From: Dinoroseobacter sp965279125
Lineage (GTDB): Bacteria; Pseudomonadota; Alphaproteobacteria; Rhodobacterales; Rhodobacteraceae
Assembly: GCA_965279125.1 (NCBI GenBank)
Contig: CBDIHL010000044.1
Coordinates: 310,001-374,000, forward strand
DNA length: 64,000 nt
Direction of reading: 5' to 3'
The notes beneath the pieces were generated by a model that was given only the letters and a program-made list of their open reading frames with translations, did not search any database and was not told the origin of the DNA. Positions 1 to 9,115 of the stretch are shown piece by piece (position 1 is the stretch's first letter; the number at the start of each line of letters is the position of its first letter). Position numbers and translations under genes: made by a program.

Positions 1-387
1 CTGTGTACGCGGCGAGGCCCGGTTGATCTCGTCGGCCATCAACAGCTGCGCGAAAATCGGCCCCTCGATAAACCGGAACGACCGCGCGCCATCCTCGCCC
101 GTCTCCAGCACTTCCGAGCCCAAAATATCCGCAGGCATCAAGTCCGGCGTGAACTGCACCCGGTTGGCGCTCAACCCCATCGTGGTGCTGAGCGTGTCCA
201 CCAGCAAGGTTTTGCCAAGGCCCGGCAAACCCATCAACAGCGCATGCCCGCCCGACAGCATCGCGGTCAGGGCGAGGTCCACAACCTGCTCTTGGCCGAT
301 GATGCGTGTGGCGATGCTGGCCTTTGCTTCGGCCAGCTTGGCGCTCAGCGCCTCGATTTCGGCCACAAGGTTTTCGGGGTCTGCCAT
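1..387 (-). CDS. MoxR-family AAA+ ATPase, N-terminal part (cut by window edge)
   Basis: Only the first 129 codons are present; the gene continues beyond base 1. The reverse-strand frame opens with ATG at 387 and reads MADPENLVAE. Walker A GLPGLGKT lies at residues 53-60 and a Walker B-like LLMADEINRA near residues 118-127. This spacing is typical of the MoxR/RavA AAA+ group, chaperone-like ATPases that usually work with a VWA-domain partner to mature metalloenzymes or envelope complexes. The partner would lie outside the window. The gene is divergent from the DUF1285 gene at 448, with only about 60 bases between them holding both promoters. Confidence 0.9.
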   Translation of the reverse strand, partial: MADPENLVAEIEALSAKLAEAKASIATRIIGQEQVVDLALTAMLSGGHALLMGLPGLGKTLLVDTLSTTMGLSANRVQFTPDLMPADILGSEVLETGEDGARSFRFIEGPIFAQLLMADEINRASPRTQ

Positions 388-447
388 GGTCGCGCTCCGG
401 ACTAAAATTAAGTATGTCTTCATCACAACCTATCGCTGCAAACACAA

Positions 448-1038
448 ATGGCAAAAGCAATGAGTGCACAAAACATCGTGACCCCCACCGCAGACGGCCT
501 CGCCGCCTCCGCGCGCGCCGCTGGCAAGAAGGGCCCGCCGCCCGTGCATCTGTGGAATCCGCCGTTTTGCGGGAATCTCGACATCAGGATCGCGCGCGAT
601 GGGACATGGTTCTATCTGGGCACGCCGATTGGGCGTCCGGGGCTGGTAAAGCTGTTCTCGTCGATCCTGAAGCTGGAAGGCGGCAAGTTCTTTTTGGTCA
701 CCCCGGTGGAAAAGGTGGGGATTCGCGTCGATGATGCGCCTTTCGTGGCGGTGGATTTCGAGGTCGCGGATGAGGGCGCGGCACAGTCGATCACCTTCAC
801 CACACAAGTCGAAGACGTTGTGACCGCAGGCCCCGCCCACCCCATCCGCGTGGTGCGGGATCCTGAGACCGGCGAGCCATCGCCCTATGTCGAGGTCCGC
901 GCAGGCCTAGAGGCCCTGATCGACCGCAAGAGCTTCTACCGCCTCGTCGAGATCGGCACGCATCACGAGGGCTGGTTCGGACTGTGGTCTGGGGGGCAGT
1001 TCTTTCCGGTGATCCCAAGTGCGGAGTTGGACGCATAG
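448..1038 (+). CDS. DUF1285 family protein
   Basis: A 196-residue soluble protein matching my memory of the DUF1285 family: a conserved core with WNPPFCGNLDIRI and DGTWFYLGTPIGR near residues 36-65, and a C-terminal LVEIG..GWFGLWSGGQFFP segment. The function of DUF1285 is not established. The gene sits divergently beside a MoxR ATPase, as is common in Rhodobacterales. An internal ATG at 460 is an alternative start; neither start has a strong Shine-Dalgarno. No signal peptide or membrane segment is visible. Confidence 0.8.
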   Translation: MAKAMSAQNIVTPTADGLAASARAAGKKGPPPVHLWNPPFCGNLDIRIARDGTWFYLGTPIGRPGLVKLFSSILKLEGGKFFLVTPVEKVGIRVDDAPFVAVDFEVADEGAAQSITFTTQVEDVVTAGPAHPIRVVRDPETGEPSPYVEVRAGLEALIDRKSFYRLVEIGTHHEGWFGLWSGGQFFPVIPSAELDA

Positions 1039-1097
1039 CGCTTGCATTGCTGCATCGCAGAATATATTTAGCTCTCGAAGTTTAAATCGAGAGCACC

Positions 1098-1319
1098 ATG
1101 ATCCCCACCCGCTACGCCCCGACCTTGTTCGGCTTCCTCCTATCCGGCCTGATGTCCTTGATCGTGTCGGGCATCTCGACCTTCCAAGCCGTTGGTCTCG
1201 CCCCCACACTTCCCGCGCTCTGGATGGCGTCTTGGGCGACTGCATGGTTGGTCGCATTCCCGGTCGTGCTGATTGTGGCTCCGACGACGCGCAAGATCGT
1301 GTCGCGTGTGACCGCCTGA
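1098..1319 (+). CDS. small membrane protein, DUF2798-like
   Basis: A 73-residue protein with two hydrophobic helices (about residues 9-32 and 40-62) and a short basic tail. The pattern, with a Gly/Ser-rich first helix, a P-LWM--W turn and a second helix followed by P-T-R, fits the DUF2798 family of small inner-membrane proteins of unknown role. It stands alone between the DUF1285 gene and the convergent YdeI-family gene, which ends only five bases downstream. Function cannot be assigned. Confidence 0.7.
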   Translation: MIPTRYAPTLFGFLLSGLMSLIVSGISTFQAVGLAPTLPALWMASWATAWLVAFPVVLIVAPTTRKIVSRVTA

Positions 1320-1323
1320 CGCC

Positions 1324-1881
1324 CTAACGCAGAAACGGGCTTGGCCGCAGCCCCCGCCCCGCACTATCCACAACATCTGCAATCCGCTTGCCCCGTGTCA
1401 GTGCCGTCTTCGCCGTCTTGATCCACTCCAGCGTGCCCCGCTTAACCGAGCGCGGCCAGTCGTCCCAGACGCCTCGCAAATCCCCGAGCGCGTCGCTTAG
1501 GTCCGCGGGCACCTCCAACCGCTCAACATCGTCGAGAAACGCCCACATGCCATTGGCCTGCGCGATCTCGATCATCGCCTCGCCCGCAGGCTGCATCCGC
1601 CCTTCAGCCCGCATCCGCGCGACCTTCTCCTTGTTGACGGCAGACCAAGCGCTTTTCGGATTGCGCGGCGAGATCCGCAACTTCGAGCGATCCGCGTCCA
1701 TCCGCCCCGTCACCGAATCCACCCAGCCCCAACACAAGAGCTCGTCAATCGCATCCCCATAGGCGAGGTAGTGATCGGTGTGCTTCTTGTAGGTGATCAT
1801 CCAGACGCTTTCGGCCTGTCCATGATGCGCCCTCAGCCAGTCGCGCAGCGCGCCAAGCGTCTTGACCTCAACCTCCAACAT
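1324..1881 (-). CDS. YdeI/OmpD-associated family protein
   Basis: A 185-residue protein. The N-terminal part carries the ESVWMITYKKHT and DELLCWGWVDS motifs of the YdeI/YjhX (DUF1801-related) fold, followed by a SAWSAVNKEKVARM stretch and a C-terminal helical region with a conserved W--LP/W---VKRGTLEWI-like signature. Family members are small cytoplasmic proteins, some linked to stress or antimicrobial-peptide resistance, without a defined reaction. An upstream in-frame ATG at 1926 exists, but the start at 1881 gives the family N-terminus and a 14-base overlap with the upstream pseudouridine synthase, suggesting translational coupling. Confidence 0.75.
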   Translation of the reverse strand: MLEVEVKTLGALRDWLRAHHGQAESVWMITYKKHTDHYLAYGDAIDELLCWGWVDSVTGRMDADRSKLRISPRNPKSAWSAVNKEKVARMRAEGRMQPAGEAMIEIAQANGMWAFLDDVERLEVPADLSDALGDLRGVWDDWPRSVKRGTLEWIKTAKTALTRGKRIADVVDSAGRGLRPSPFLR

Positions 1882-2404
1882 CGCGCCACGCCCCCGGCTC
1901 AAGCCCGTCAATCGTCCACTCCCCAATCGAGTAGCGCACCAACCGGATCACCGGAAACCCCACAGCCGCACACATGCGCCGGACCTGACGGTTCTTGCCT
2001 TCGGTGATCGTCAGGCGCAGCCACGTGTCGGTCACCGTCTTACGCACCCGCACCGGCGGATCGCGCGGCCAGATCCAGTCCGGCTCGGGCACCGAGGCCG
2101 CCCGAGCGGGGCGCGTCACGCCATCTTTCAGGCTCACCCCTCGCGCCAAGGCGTCCAGCGCGCCTGCGTCTGGCACCCCTTCGACCAGCGCGTAATACGT
2201 TTTCGGGGTCTTGCCCTTTGGCGAGGAAATCCGCGCCTGCTGGCGTCCGTCATCGGTCAACAGCAGCAACCCTTCACTGTCGCGATCCAACCGCCCCGCG
2301 GCATAGACCCCCGGCACATCAATCCACCGCTTGAGGCCCTGCCACTGACCTTCATCGGTGAACTGACTAAGGACATTCATGGGTTTGTTGAAGGCGATAA
2401 GCAT
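1868..2404 (-). CDS. rluE: RluE-type 23S rRNA pseudouridine synthase
   Basis: A 178-residue enzyme of the RsuA/RluB/E/F family that isomerises a uridine in rRNA. The start at 2404 gives MLIAFNKP, the usual beginning of members without an S4 domain. GRLDRDSEG near residues 38-45 contains the catalytic Asp40, and KTYYALVEG and EGKNRQVRRM are the other conserved family motifs. The lack of an S4 RNA-binding domain favours RluE (in E. coli, position 2457 of 23S rRNA). The longer frame up to 2500 would overlap the divergent ORF6N gene and is unlikely. Confidence 0.85.
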   Translation of the reverse strand: MLIAFNKPMNVLSQFTDEGQWQGLKRWIDVPGVYAAGRLDRDSEGLLLLTDDGRQQARISSPKGKTPKTYYALVEGVPDAGALDALARGVSLKDGVTRPARAASVPEPDWIWPRDPPVRVRKTVTDTWLRLTITEGKNRQVRRMCAAVGFPVIRLVRYSIGEWTIDGLEPGAWRDVGG

Positions 2405-2474
2405 GGATGCCTTGTGGGGATGACATAGGCCGGAGGCAAGCCTATCGTTCCTCATATCAGATGAGAGCTCGATC

Positions 2475-3272
2475 ATGATCACACTCAAGCCGGAAGACAT
2501 TGCTCAGGTCATATTCGACGTGCGAGGCCAGCGCGTTATCCTCGACGCTGATCTGGCAGCTTTCTTTGGTCGCAAAACCGGCGATGTGAACCAGCAGCGC
2601 AAACGCAATGCAGATCGGTTTCCGGATCATTATGCCTTCCAGTTGACCAAAGAAGAATGGGCCGCATTGAAATCACAATCTGTGATCTCAAGGTCTCATG
2701 GCGGGCGACGCACCCGCCCTTGGGCCTATACCGAGCATGGATTTGCAATGGTTTCGATGGGGTTGCGCGGCGCGAAAGCTGCACGGGTCGCGCGGTCGGT
2801 TATCGACACCTTCGTTGACTATCGCAACGGACGCTTGCCTCAGGGGCGCACTTTGCCGGGGCAAGGCACAGGCGGGCACCGCGAGCGGCTGCAACAAGCC
2901 ATCTATGCGCAAATGACCTCGCTGATGGATTTAGGGATGCCAGGAGGATCAACGGTCGGAGAGGATCTCAAATCCGTGACTGAACTCGCAGTCGGGCGCG
3001 TGAAGGCTGTGCTGGAAGGACCCGCTTTGAAGAACGCGCAAGTCAGTGCCGAGATCGCAAAACTTGAAGCCGAAACGGCAAAAGTGTTCGCCGATGCCCA
3101 GAAGTCCCATGCCGAAAGCGCTAATATCTGGGCCGACACGTATCAAAAGCGGCTGGTCTTGATCCGTGAACTCCGTGATATGGCCGCGCAACTAGAGCGT
3201 GACGAGGTTGTCGAACTGATGGACGGATCATTCGGGGCAACTCCAAAACTGGCCGCGCCCCCGCACTCTTGA
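2475..3272 (+). CDS. ORF6N-domain DNA-binding protein
   Basis: A 265-residue protein. Residues about 10-105 match the ORF6N domain: IFDVRGQRVILDADLAAFFG, VNQQRKRNADRFP, YAFQLTKEEW, and WAYTEHGFAMVS. ORF6N and the related KilA-N are DNA-binding domains spread mainly by phages and large DNA viruses. The remainder is helical and charged, with a coiled-coil-like stretch around residues 185-245 rich in Ala, Glu and Lys. No other phage gene lies nearby, so it looks like a domesticated or stray remnant. It is divergent from rluE; a GAGAG sequence precedes the ATG. Confidence 0.8.
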   Translation: MITLKPEDIAQVIFDVRGQRVILDADLAAFFGRKTGDVNQQRKRNADRFPDHYAFQLTKEEWAALKSQSVISRSHGGRRTRPWAYTEHGFAMVSMGLRGAKAARVARSVIDTFVDYRNGRLPQGRTLPGQGTGGHRERLQQAIYAQMTSLMDLGMPGGSTVGEDLKSVTELAVGRVKAVLEGPALKNAQVSAEIAKLEAETAKVFADAQKSHAESANIWADTYQKRLVLIRELRDMAAQLERDEVVELMDGSFGATPKLAAPPHS

Positions 3273-3357
3273 AATCACAAACTGGGATCGCAAGCCGACT
3301 GGCCAACCGTCCCTATATCGGCTTTGGTGGGTTGGAACGCCCCAAGGACCGCCCCCC

Positions 3358-5274
3358 ATGACCGATTTCCTGCTGCTCGCCTTCATCTTCCTCATCGCCG
3401 GGGTCGCCGCTGTGCCGATTGCCAGCCGCCTCGGGCTGGGCTCGGTGCTGGGCTATCTGATCGCGGGGATCGTGATCTCGCCGGTGCTGGCTTTGCTGAA
3501 TGTCGACGTCATCTCCATCCAACACTTCGCCGAGTTCGGCGTCGTCATGATGCTGTTCCTGATCGGGCTGGAGCTGGAGCCAAAACGCCTGTGGGAGATG
3601 CGCGCCCGCCTGATCGGCCTTGGCGGCGGGCAAGTCGCAGGCACCACGCTTCTGGTCATGGCCGCCGCGATGGTGCTCGGCCAACCCTGGACCATCGCGC
3701 TCGCCTGCGGACTTGTGCTGGCGCTGTCCTCCACCGCGATTGTGCTGCAAACGCTGGGCGAAAAGGGGCTGATGAAATCCGATGGGGGCGAGGGCAGCTT
3801 TGCCGTCCTGCTGACCCAGGACATTGCCGTCATCCCGATGCTCGCGCTGATGCCCTTGCTGGCGATGCCTGATCTGATCCACCTTGTCGATCCCGCAGTC
3901 GTCCACGATGCAGCGGGCAGTGCGGCGGGCCATTCGGGCGAGGGCGATCATGCCAGCCCGGCGCTCAGCCTCGTCGATGGGCTGGCGGGGTGGCAACTGG
4001 CCCTCGTCAACATCGCGGCCATTGCGTTCGTGATCCTCGTGGGCAGCGTTCTGACGCGCCCGCTCTTTCGGTTCATCGCCGGGGCGCAATTGCGCGAGCT
4101 GTTCACCGCGACCGCGTTGATGATGGTGATCGGGATCGCCCTGTTGATGAGCCTCGTTGGCTTGTCGCCAGCACTCGGCACCTTCCTTGCGGGCGTGGTG
4201 CTGGCAAATTCCGAATACCGTCACGAGCTGGAATCAGACATCGACCCGTTCAAAGGTCTGCTCCTGGGCCTCTTCTTCATGACCGTGGGCGCGGCCATTG
4301 ATTTTGAGCTGCTCTTCGGCTCCCTCGCCACCATCATGGGGCTGGCGGTCGGGCTGATGTTCATCAAGGGCCTCGTGCTCTATATCCTCGGCATCATCTT
4401 CAAGATAAACGGGGCAGACCGCTGGCTTCTGGCGCTGGGGCTGGCGCAAGCGGGCGAGTTCGGCTTCGTGCTGCTCAGCTTCACCGTTGGCAATGCGATC
4501 TTGCCGCCCGACCTCGCCGATATCCTGCTGCTCGTGGTGGCCATTTCCATGCTGCTGACCCCGGCGCTGTTCATCCTCTATGACCGCGTAATCGCGCCGC
4601 GCTATGCCGGGGCCGAGGCGCGCGAGGCCGATGACATGCCCGAAGATGGCCAGATCATCATCGCCGGCGCAGGCCGTGTCGGGGGGCTGATCAACCGGGT
4701 GCTTTTGTCGGCGGGCTACCACACCACGATGATCGACTATTCGTCTCGCCAGATCGACGCGCTGCGCACCTTCGGCGTGCGGCTGTTCTTCGGGGATGCA
4801 ACACGGCCCGATCTGCTGCAAGCCGCCGGGATCGCCGAGGCGCGCTGCCTGATCATCGCCATCGACGACCGCGAGAAAATCACCGAACTGGTGCGCTATA
4901 TTTCTGCCAACTATCCCAAGGTCCACATCATGGCCCGCGCGGTGAACCGCCACCACGTCTACGAGCTTTACGAGGCCGGGTGCCGCGACATCATCCGCGA
5001 AACCTATGACAGCTCGCTCAGGATGAGCCGCTCTGTCCTCGAAACCCTCGGTATCGCGCATGACACCGCGCAAGCCATGGTCGATGCCTTCGACGAAAGC
5101 GACCGCGCCGCGATGATCGAGGTCGCGCCCGTCTACAAAACCGGGGTGCTGCCCATCGACAACCCCGAATACGTGGCCAAAGTGCGCGAGATCATGGGCC
5201 CCCGCCAAGATGCCTTGGGCGTGCGGATGGCCGAAATCCGCGCCAAGACCGAAGGTAAGACCAGCGAGGCCTAA
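3358..5274 (+). CDS. Kef-type CPA2 cation:proton antiporter with RCK domain
   Basis: A 638-residue inner-membrane protein. Residues about 1-400 form the Na/H-exchanger membrane domain with a dozen or so hydrophobic helices, including the FGVVMMLFLIGLELEP and SSTAIVLQTLGEKG segments typical of KefB/KefC. An insertion of polar residues lies around 185-200. From about residue 430 there is a Rossmann-type TrkA-N domain (IIIAGAGRVGG, then a DATRPDLLQAAG segment) that gates transport by binding nucleotide or glutathione adducts in known members. It probably exports potassium in exchange for protons under stress. It is convergent with polA. Confidence 0.9.
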   Translation: MTDFLLLAFIFLIAGVAAVPIASRLGLGSVLGYLIAGIVISPVLALLNVDVISIQHFAEFGVVMMLFLIGLELEPKRLWEMRARLIGLGGGQVAGTTLLVMAAAMVLGQPWTIALACGLVLALSSTAIVLQTLGEKGLMKSDGGEGSFAVLLTQDIAVIPMLALMPLLAMPDLIHLVDPAVVHDAAGSAAGHSGEGDHASPALSLVDGLAGWQLALVNIAAIAFVILVGSVLTRPLFRFIAGAQLRELFTATALMMVIGIALLMSLVGLSPALGTFLAGVVLANSEYRHELESDIDPFKGLLLGLFFMTVGAAIDFELLFGSLATIMGLAVGLMFIKGLVLYILGIIFKINGADRWLLALGLAQAGEFGFVLLSFTVGNAILPPDLADILLLVVAISMLLTPALFILYDRVIAPRYAGAEAREADDMPEDGQIIIAGAGRVGGLINRVLLSAGYHTTMIDYSSRQIDALRTFGVRLFFGDATRPDLLQAAGIAEARCLIIAIDDREKITELVRYISANYPKVHIMARAVNRHHVYELYEAGCRDIIRETYDSSLRMSRSVLETLGIAHDTAQAMVDAFDESDRAAMIEVAPVYKTGVLPIDNPEYVAKVREIMGPRQDALGVRMAEIRAKTEGKTSEA

Positions 5275-5296
5275 CCCTCTTTGCTTTTCAAAATAT

Positions 5297-5319
5297 CCCC
5301 GCCGGAGGCTCCGACGGGG
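5297..5319 (-). terminator. polA terminator hairpin
   Basis: Arms 5297-5306 and 5310-5319 pair over ten positions with one G-T wobble and a three-base loop. Read on the minus strand it follows the polA stop and is trailed by an AT-rich ATATTTTG stretch, as expected of an intrinsic terminator. The trailing sequence (5278-5298) is also one copy of a motif recurring at gene ends in this window. Confidence 0.7.
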
Positions 5320-5340
5320 CACCGCGCGGCACAGTTGCGA

Positions 5341-8130
5341 TCAGTGCGCCTCAGCCCAACTGGCACCCTGCCCCGCATCCACCACCAGGGGCACGTCCAG
5401 CTTCACAACCGGATCACACGCACCTTCCATGACCGCGCGCGCACGACCTGTCAGATCGTCCACCGCGTCTTCGGCGACCTCGAAGATCAGCTCGTCATGG
5501 ACCTGAAGCAGCATCTTCGCAGGCAGCCCCTCAATCGCGGCGTCCATCCGCACCATCGCGCGCCGGATAATGTCAGCCGCCGTCCCTTGGATCGGCGCGT
5601 TGATCGCGGCGCGCTTGGCAAAGCCCGCGCCCGGCCCCTTGGCGTTAATCTCGGGCGTGTGAATGCGCCGCCCAAACAGCGTCTCGACCCGGCCATGTTC
5701 TTTGGCAAAGGCCACGGTGTCATCCATATAGGCGCGAATGCCCGGAAACCGTTCGAAATAGCGGTCGATGAAGCCCTGCGCCTCGGCTCTAGGGATGCGC
5801 AAGTTACGCGCCAGACCAAAGCCGGAAATCCCGTAGATGACCCCAAAGTTAATCGCCTTGGCCTGACGCCGCACGTCTGACGTCATCTCGTCCAGCGGCA
5901 CATTAAACATCTCGGACGCGGTCATCGCATGGATATCGAGGCCATCGCGGAACGCCTGTTTCAAGGCATCAATCCCCGCGACATGGGCCAAAATCCGTAG
6001 CTCGATCTGGCTATAGTCCAGCGACACCAACACATTTCCCGGCTCCGCAATAAACGCCTCGCGAATGCGGCGGCCCTCTTCAGAGCGCACCGGAATATTC
6101 TGCAAGTTCGGATCGGTCGAGGCCAGCCGCCCGGTATTGGCCCCGGCGATGGAATACGACGTATGCACCCGGCCTGTATCGGGGTGAATATGCTCCTGCA
6201 ACGCATCCGTATAAGTCGATTTCAGCTTCGAGAGTTGCCGCCAATCGAGCACCCGTCCAGGCAAATCATGCTCGGTCGCCAGGTCCTCCAGAATATCCGC
6301 GCCTGTTGAGTACGCCCCGGTCTTGCCCTTCTTGCCACCGGGCAGCTCCATCTTATCGAACAGGATTTCACCAAGTTGCTTCGGGGAGCCGACATTGAAG
6401 CTTTGCCCGGCCAGCTCGTGAATTTCCGCCTCAAGCCCCGCCATCTTTTGGGCAAACGCATTCGACATCCGCGAAAGCGTGTCACGGTCCACCTTGATCC
6501 CGTGCATTTCCATCCGGCTCAGCACCGGCACCAGAGGCCGCTCGAGCCCCTCATAGACCCGCGTGACCTTGCTGGCATGGAGCTGCGGCTTGAACAATTG
6601 CCACAGGCGCAAGGTCACATCCGCATCCTCAGCGGCGTATTTCGTCGCCTCATCCACAGGCACCCGGTCGAAGGTGATCGCACTTTTGCCGGTGCCGAGC
6701 AGCGTCTTGATCGGGATCGGCGTGTGCTGCAAATACCGCTCGGCCAGACTGTCCATCCCGTGATTGTGCAGCCCGCCATGCAGCGCGTAAGACAGCAGCA
6801 TCGTGTCATCAATCGGCGCAATCTGGATGCCAACCCGCGCCAAAATCTTGGCGTCGTATTTCATGTTCTGGCCGATCTTGATCACGGCCTCGTCTTCCAG
6901 CATCGGCTTTAGCAGCGCCAAAGCCGCGTCGAAATCCATCTGACCCTCGGCCAGTTTCTCGTCACCAAACAGATCATCCGCAGCCCCCGCCTTGTGGGTC
7001 AGCGGCAAATACGCCGCCTCGCCCGCCTCCACGCAGAGGCACACGCCGACAAGGTCCGCACGCATCTCGTTCAGAGCAGTCGTCTCCGTATCGACAGCCA
7101 CATAGCCACGCCCATGGGCCTTGGCGATCCACGCCTTCAAGGTCTCGGCATCGCGGATCGTCACGTATTTCGACGGATCAATCGGGGCCGCCTCGGGCAC
7201 ATCCACCGCCGCCGCAGGCGTGTCCTCGATCACCGGGGCCGCCACGCCGAGGCGTTCGGACACGCGCTTGGTGATCGTGCGGAACTCCATCTCAGCAAGG
7301 AAGGCGAGCAGTTTTTCAGGCTCCGGCTCCAGCATTTCCAGATCGTCGAGGCCGAACTCCAGCGTCATCCCACAATCGAGCTGCACGAGGCTGCGCGACA
7401 GCCGGATCTGGTCTGCATGATCGATCAAAGTCTGGCGGCGTTTGGGCTGCTTGATCTCGCCCGCGCGTTCCAGCAGCCCATCCAGATCACCGTATTCGTT
7501 GATCAAAAGCGCCGCCGTCTTGATCCCGATCCCCGGCGCGCCCGGCACGTTATCGACCGAATCCCCGGCCAAAGCCTGCACATCGACCACCCGGTCCGGG
7601 TAGACCCCGAATTTGTCATGCACCCCATCGCGATCAATCCGCTTGTTCTTCATCGGGTCGAGCATCTCGACCCCGTCGCCCACCAGTTGCATCAAATCTT
7701 TATCCGAGGACAAGATCGTCACGCGCCCGCCCGCATCACGCGCATTGCAGGCGAGCGTGGCGATAATATCATCGGCCTCGAACCCTTCGACCTCATGCGT
7801 GGCGATGTTGAACGCACGGCTGGCTTCGCGGGTCAGCGGGATCTGCGGGCGCAAATCCTCGGGCATCGCATCGCGGTTGGCCTTGTATTGGTCATAGAGA
7901 TCATTGCGAAACGTGTGGCTGCCCTTGTCGAAAATCACCGCCACATGCGTCGCCGCATCCGGGCCGGTATTTCCTTCGACGTAGCGCTGGAGCATGTTGC
8001 AAAACCCCGCGACCGATCCGACAGGCATCCCGTCGGATTTACGCATCAAAGGCGGCAGCGCGTGGAAGGCCCGGAAGATATAGGCCGAGCCGTCGATCAA
8101 ATGCAGATGGTGTCCCTTGCCAAAGGCCAT
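5341..8130 (-). CDS. polA: DNA polymerase I
   Basis: A 929-residue three-domain polymerase for gap repair and Okazaki-fragment processing. The N-terminal 5'-3' exonuclease domain begins HLIDGSAYIFRAFHALP and contains GFEADDIIATLA. The middle 3'-5' exonuclease domain keeps its catalytic residues (VAVDTETTALN, then KYAAEDADVTLRLW), so proofreading should be active. Polymerase motifs A (LVSLDYSQIELR), B (RRQAKAINFGVIYG) and C (QVHDELIFEV) are all intact. ATG at 8130 is preferred over the upstream ATG at 8169 because an AGGAG sits eight bases before it. Transcription ends at the hairpin at 5297-5319. Confidence 0.97.
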   Translation of the reverse strand: MAFGKGHHLHLIDGSAYIFRAFHALPPLMRKSDGMPVGSVAGFCNMLQRYVEGNTGPDAATHVAVIFDKGSHTFRNDLYDQYKANRDAMPEDLRPQIPLTREASRAFNIATHEVEGFEADDIIATLACNARDAGGRVTILSSDKDLMQLVGDGVEMLDPMKNKRIDRDGVHDKFGVYPDRVVDVQALAGDSVDNVPGAPGIGIKTAALLINEYGDLDGLLERAGEIKQPKRRQTLIDHADQIRLSRSLVQLDCGMTLEFGLDDLEMLEPEPEKLLAFLAEMEFRTITKRVSERLGVAAPVIEDTPAAAVDVPEAAPIDPSKYVTIRDAETLKAWIAKAHGRGYVAVDTETTALNEMRADLVGVCLCVEAGEAAYLPLTHKAGAADDLFGDEKLAEGQMDFDAALALLKPMLEDEAVIKIGQNMKYDAKILARVGIQIAPIDDTMLLSYALHGGLHNHGMDSLAERYLQHTPIPIKTLLGTGKSAITFDRVPVDEATKYAAEDADVTLRLWQLFKPQLHASKVTRVYEGLERPLVPVLSRMEMHGIKVDRDTLSRMSNAFAQKMAGLEAEIHELAGQSFNVGSPKQLGEILFDKMELPGGKKGKTGAYSTGADILEDLATEHDLPGRVLDWRQLSKLKSTYTDALQEHIHPDTGRVHTSYSIAGANTGRLASTDPNLQNIPVRSEEGRRIREAFIAEPGNVLVSLDYSQIELRILAHVAGIDALKQAFRDGLDIHAMTASEMFNVPLDEMTSDVRRQAKAINFGVIYGISGFGLARNLRIPRAEAQGFIDRYFERFPGIRAYMDDTVAFAKEHGRVETLFGRRIHTPEINAKGPGAGFAKRAAINAPIQGTAADIIRRAMVRMDAAIEGLPAKMLLQVHDELIFEVAEDAVDDLTGRARAVMEGACDPVVKLDVPLVVDAGQGASWAEAH

Positions 8131-8189
8131 GGTGCGCGCTCCTCGCTTGGTGTGCGCCAGATGTGCCATGCAACGCGGTCAAGGGCTAG

Positions 8190-8490
8190 GGTCAGGGCCC
8201 ATTAATCCTGCCGCCTTGGTTTGACAGATTTTTTCTCTGACAACGCGCAGGTGCGCGGGAATAGTGGTTCTATTTCAAGCAGCTGTTAGGCACCCTTTCG
8301 GGACATCGCTGCGCGATACCCTGTCGGGCAACGGTCAGAGGGAAAATCCGTCAAATCCGCAGGACGCCAATCCAGCTTCATCTCAGCGGCTCGGGTCGTT
8401 TGAAAAGGGAACCACCCTTGCCTGCACGCCCCAAACCTCTGAGATTTCGCTGGATTTGCGCCAAGGCGGCAGGATTAATGGGTCCTGACC
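8190..8490. repeat. nested inverted-repeat element, MITE-like
   Basis: This is the content of the gap upstream of polA. The outer arms 8190-8219 and 8461-8490 are reverse complements over 30 bases with one mismatch. Directly inside the left arm, 8220-8241 is the reverse complement of 8334-8355 with three mismatches in 22. About 300 bases separate the ends and no credible reading frame is inside. The size and terminal symmetry resemble a miniature inverted-repeat transposable element or a long stem-loop intergenic repeat. No clear target-site duplication was identified. Identity is inferred from structure only. Confidence 0.6.
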
Positions 8491-8507
8491 CCAAAAGGCA
8501 GGGTCGA

Positions 8508-9056
8508 TTAATCCTCAATTAGGCCCGTCGCGGCCCCGTCAATCGTTCGTGTGTTCTTGCGCCGCCAATACGCGCGCACCCCGTCTTCGCCCATGTCGTC
8601 GTAATAGGGCAGCAATTCGTCCACTCCGCGCTGGCCCCGCACCTCCATGAACGGCACGCCCGTCCCGCAGGAGGTCTGCACCGACGCCACCTCCATATCG
8701 AAGATCTGCCGCGATCCGGCCATGGGCGGGAATAAGGCGGCCAGTTCCGCCCAATCGGGGTCCCGAGGGTGCAAGGTGCGCGCGGTCCCGTAGACCCGCA
8801 GGATCAAGGCATCGCCCTCGAACGCGCAGAACATCAGGGTCATGCGGTTGGCTTGGCGCAGATGGCCCGCCGTCTCGTTGCCGCTGCCCGACAGGTTCAG
8901 CCAGACAATCCGCGTGTCCGATAGAACTGTCAGGCTGTCCATGCCCTTGGGCGAGACATTCACCCGCCCGTCCGGTGCCGCAGTGGCGACAAAGAACATC
9001 GGTTGTTTGGCAATGAACCGCTTCAAATGTGGGTTAAGCTTGGGTCCGACTGGCAT
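8508..9056 (-). CDS. pyridoxamine 5'-phosphate oxidase-family flavoprotein
   Basis: A 182-residue protein of the split-barrel FMN-binding superfamily. Near the N-terminus, QPMFFVATAAPDGRVNVSPKGMDSL is the usual barrel entry, and NETAGHL with RMTLMFCAFEGDALILRVYGTA continues the fold. These proteins bind FMN or F420 and reduce small molecules; the substrate here is unknown and it is too divergent from PdxH to be called pyridoxamine phosphate oxidase. ATG at 9056 has a GGAGG five bases upstream; the GTG two codons earlier lies inside that ribosome-binding site. Confidence 0.8.
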   Translation of the reverse strand: MPVGPKLNPHLKRFIAKQPMFFVATAAPDGRVNVSPKGMDSLTVLSDTRIVWLNLSGSGNETAGHLRQANRMTLMFCAFEGDALILRVYGTARTLHPRDPDWAELAALFPPMAGSRQIFDMEVASVQTSCGTGVPFMEVRGQRGVDELLPYYDDMGEDGVRAYWRRKNTRTIDGAATGLIED

Positions 9057-9115
9057 GTCCACCTCCCTTTCACAGCCGGAACATACCGCGAACGCCGCAG
9101 TCTGTCACGCGCAGA

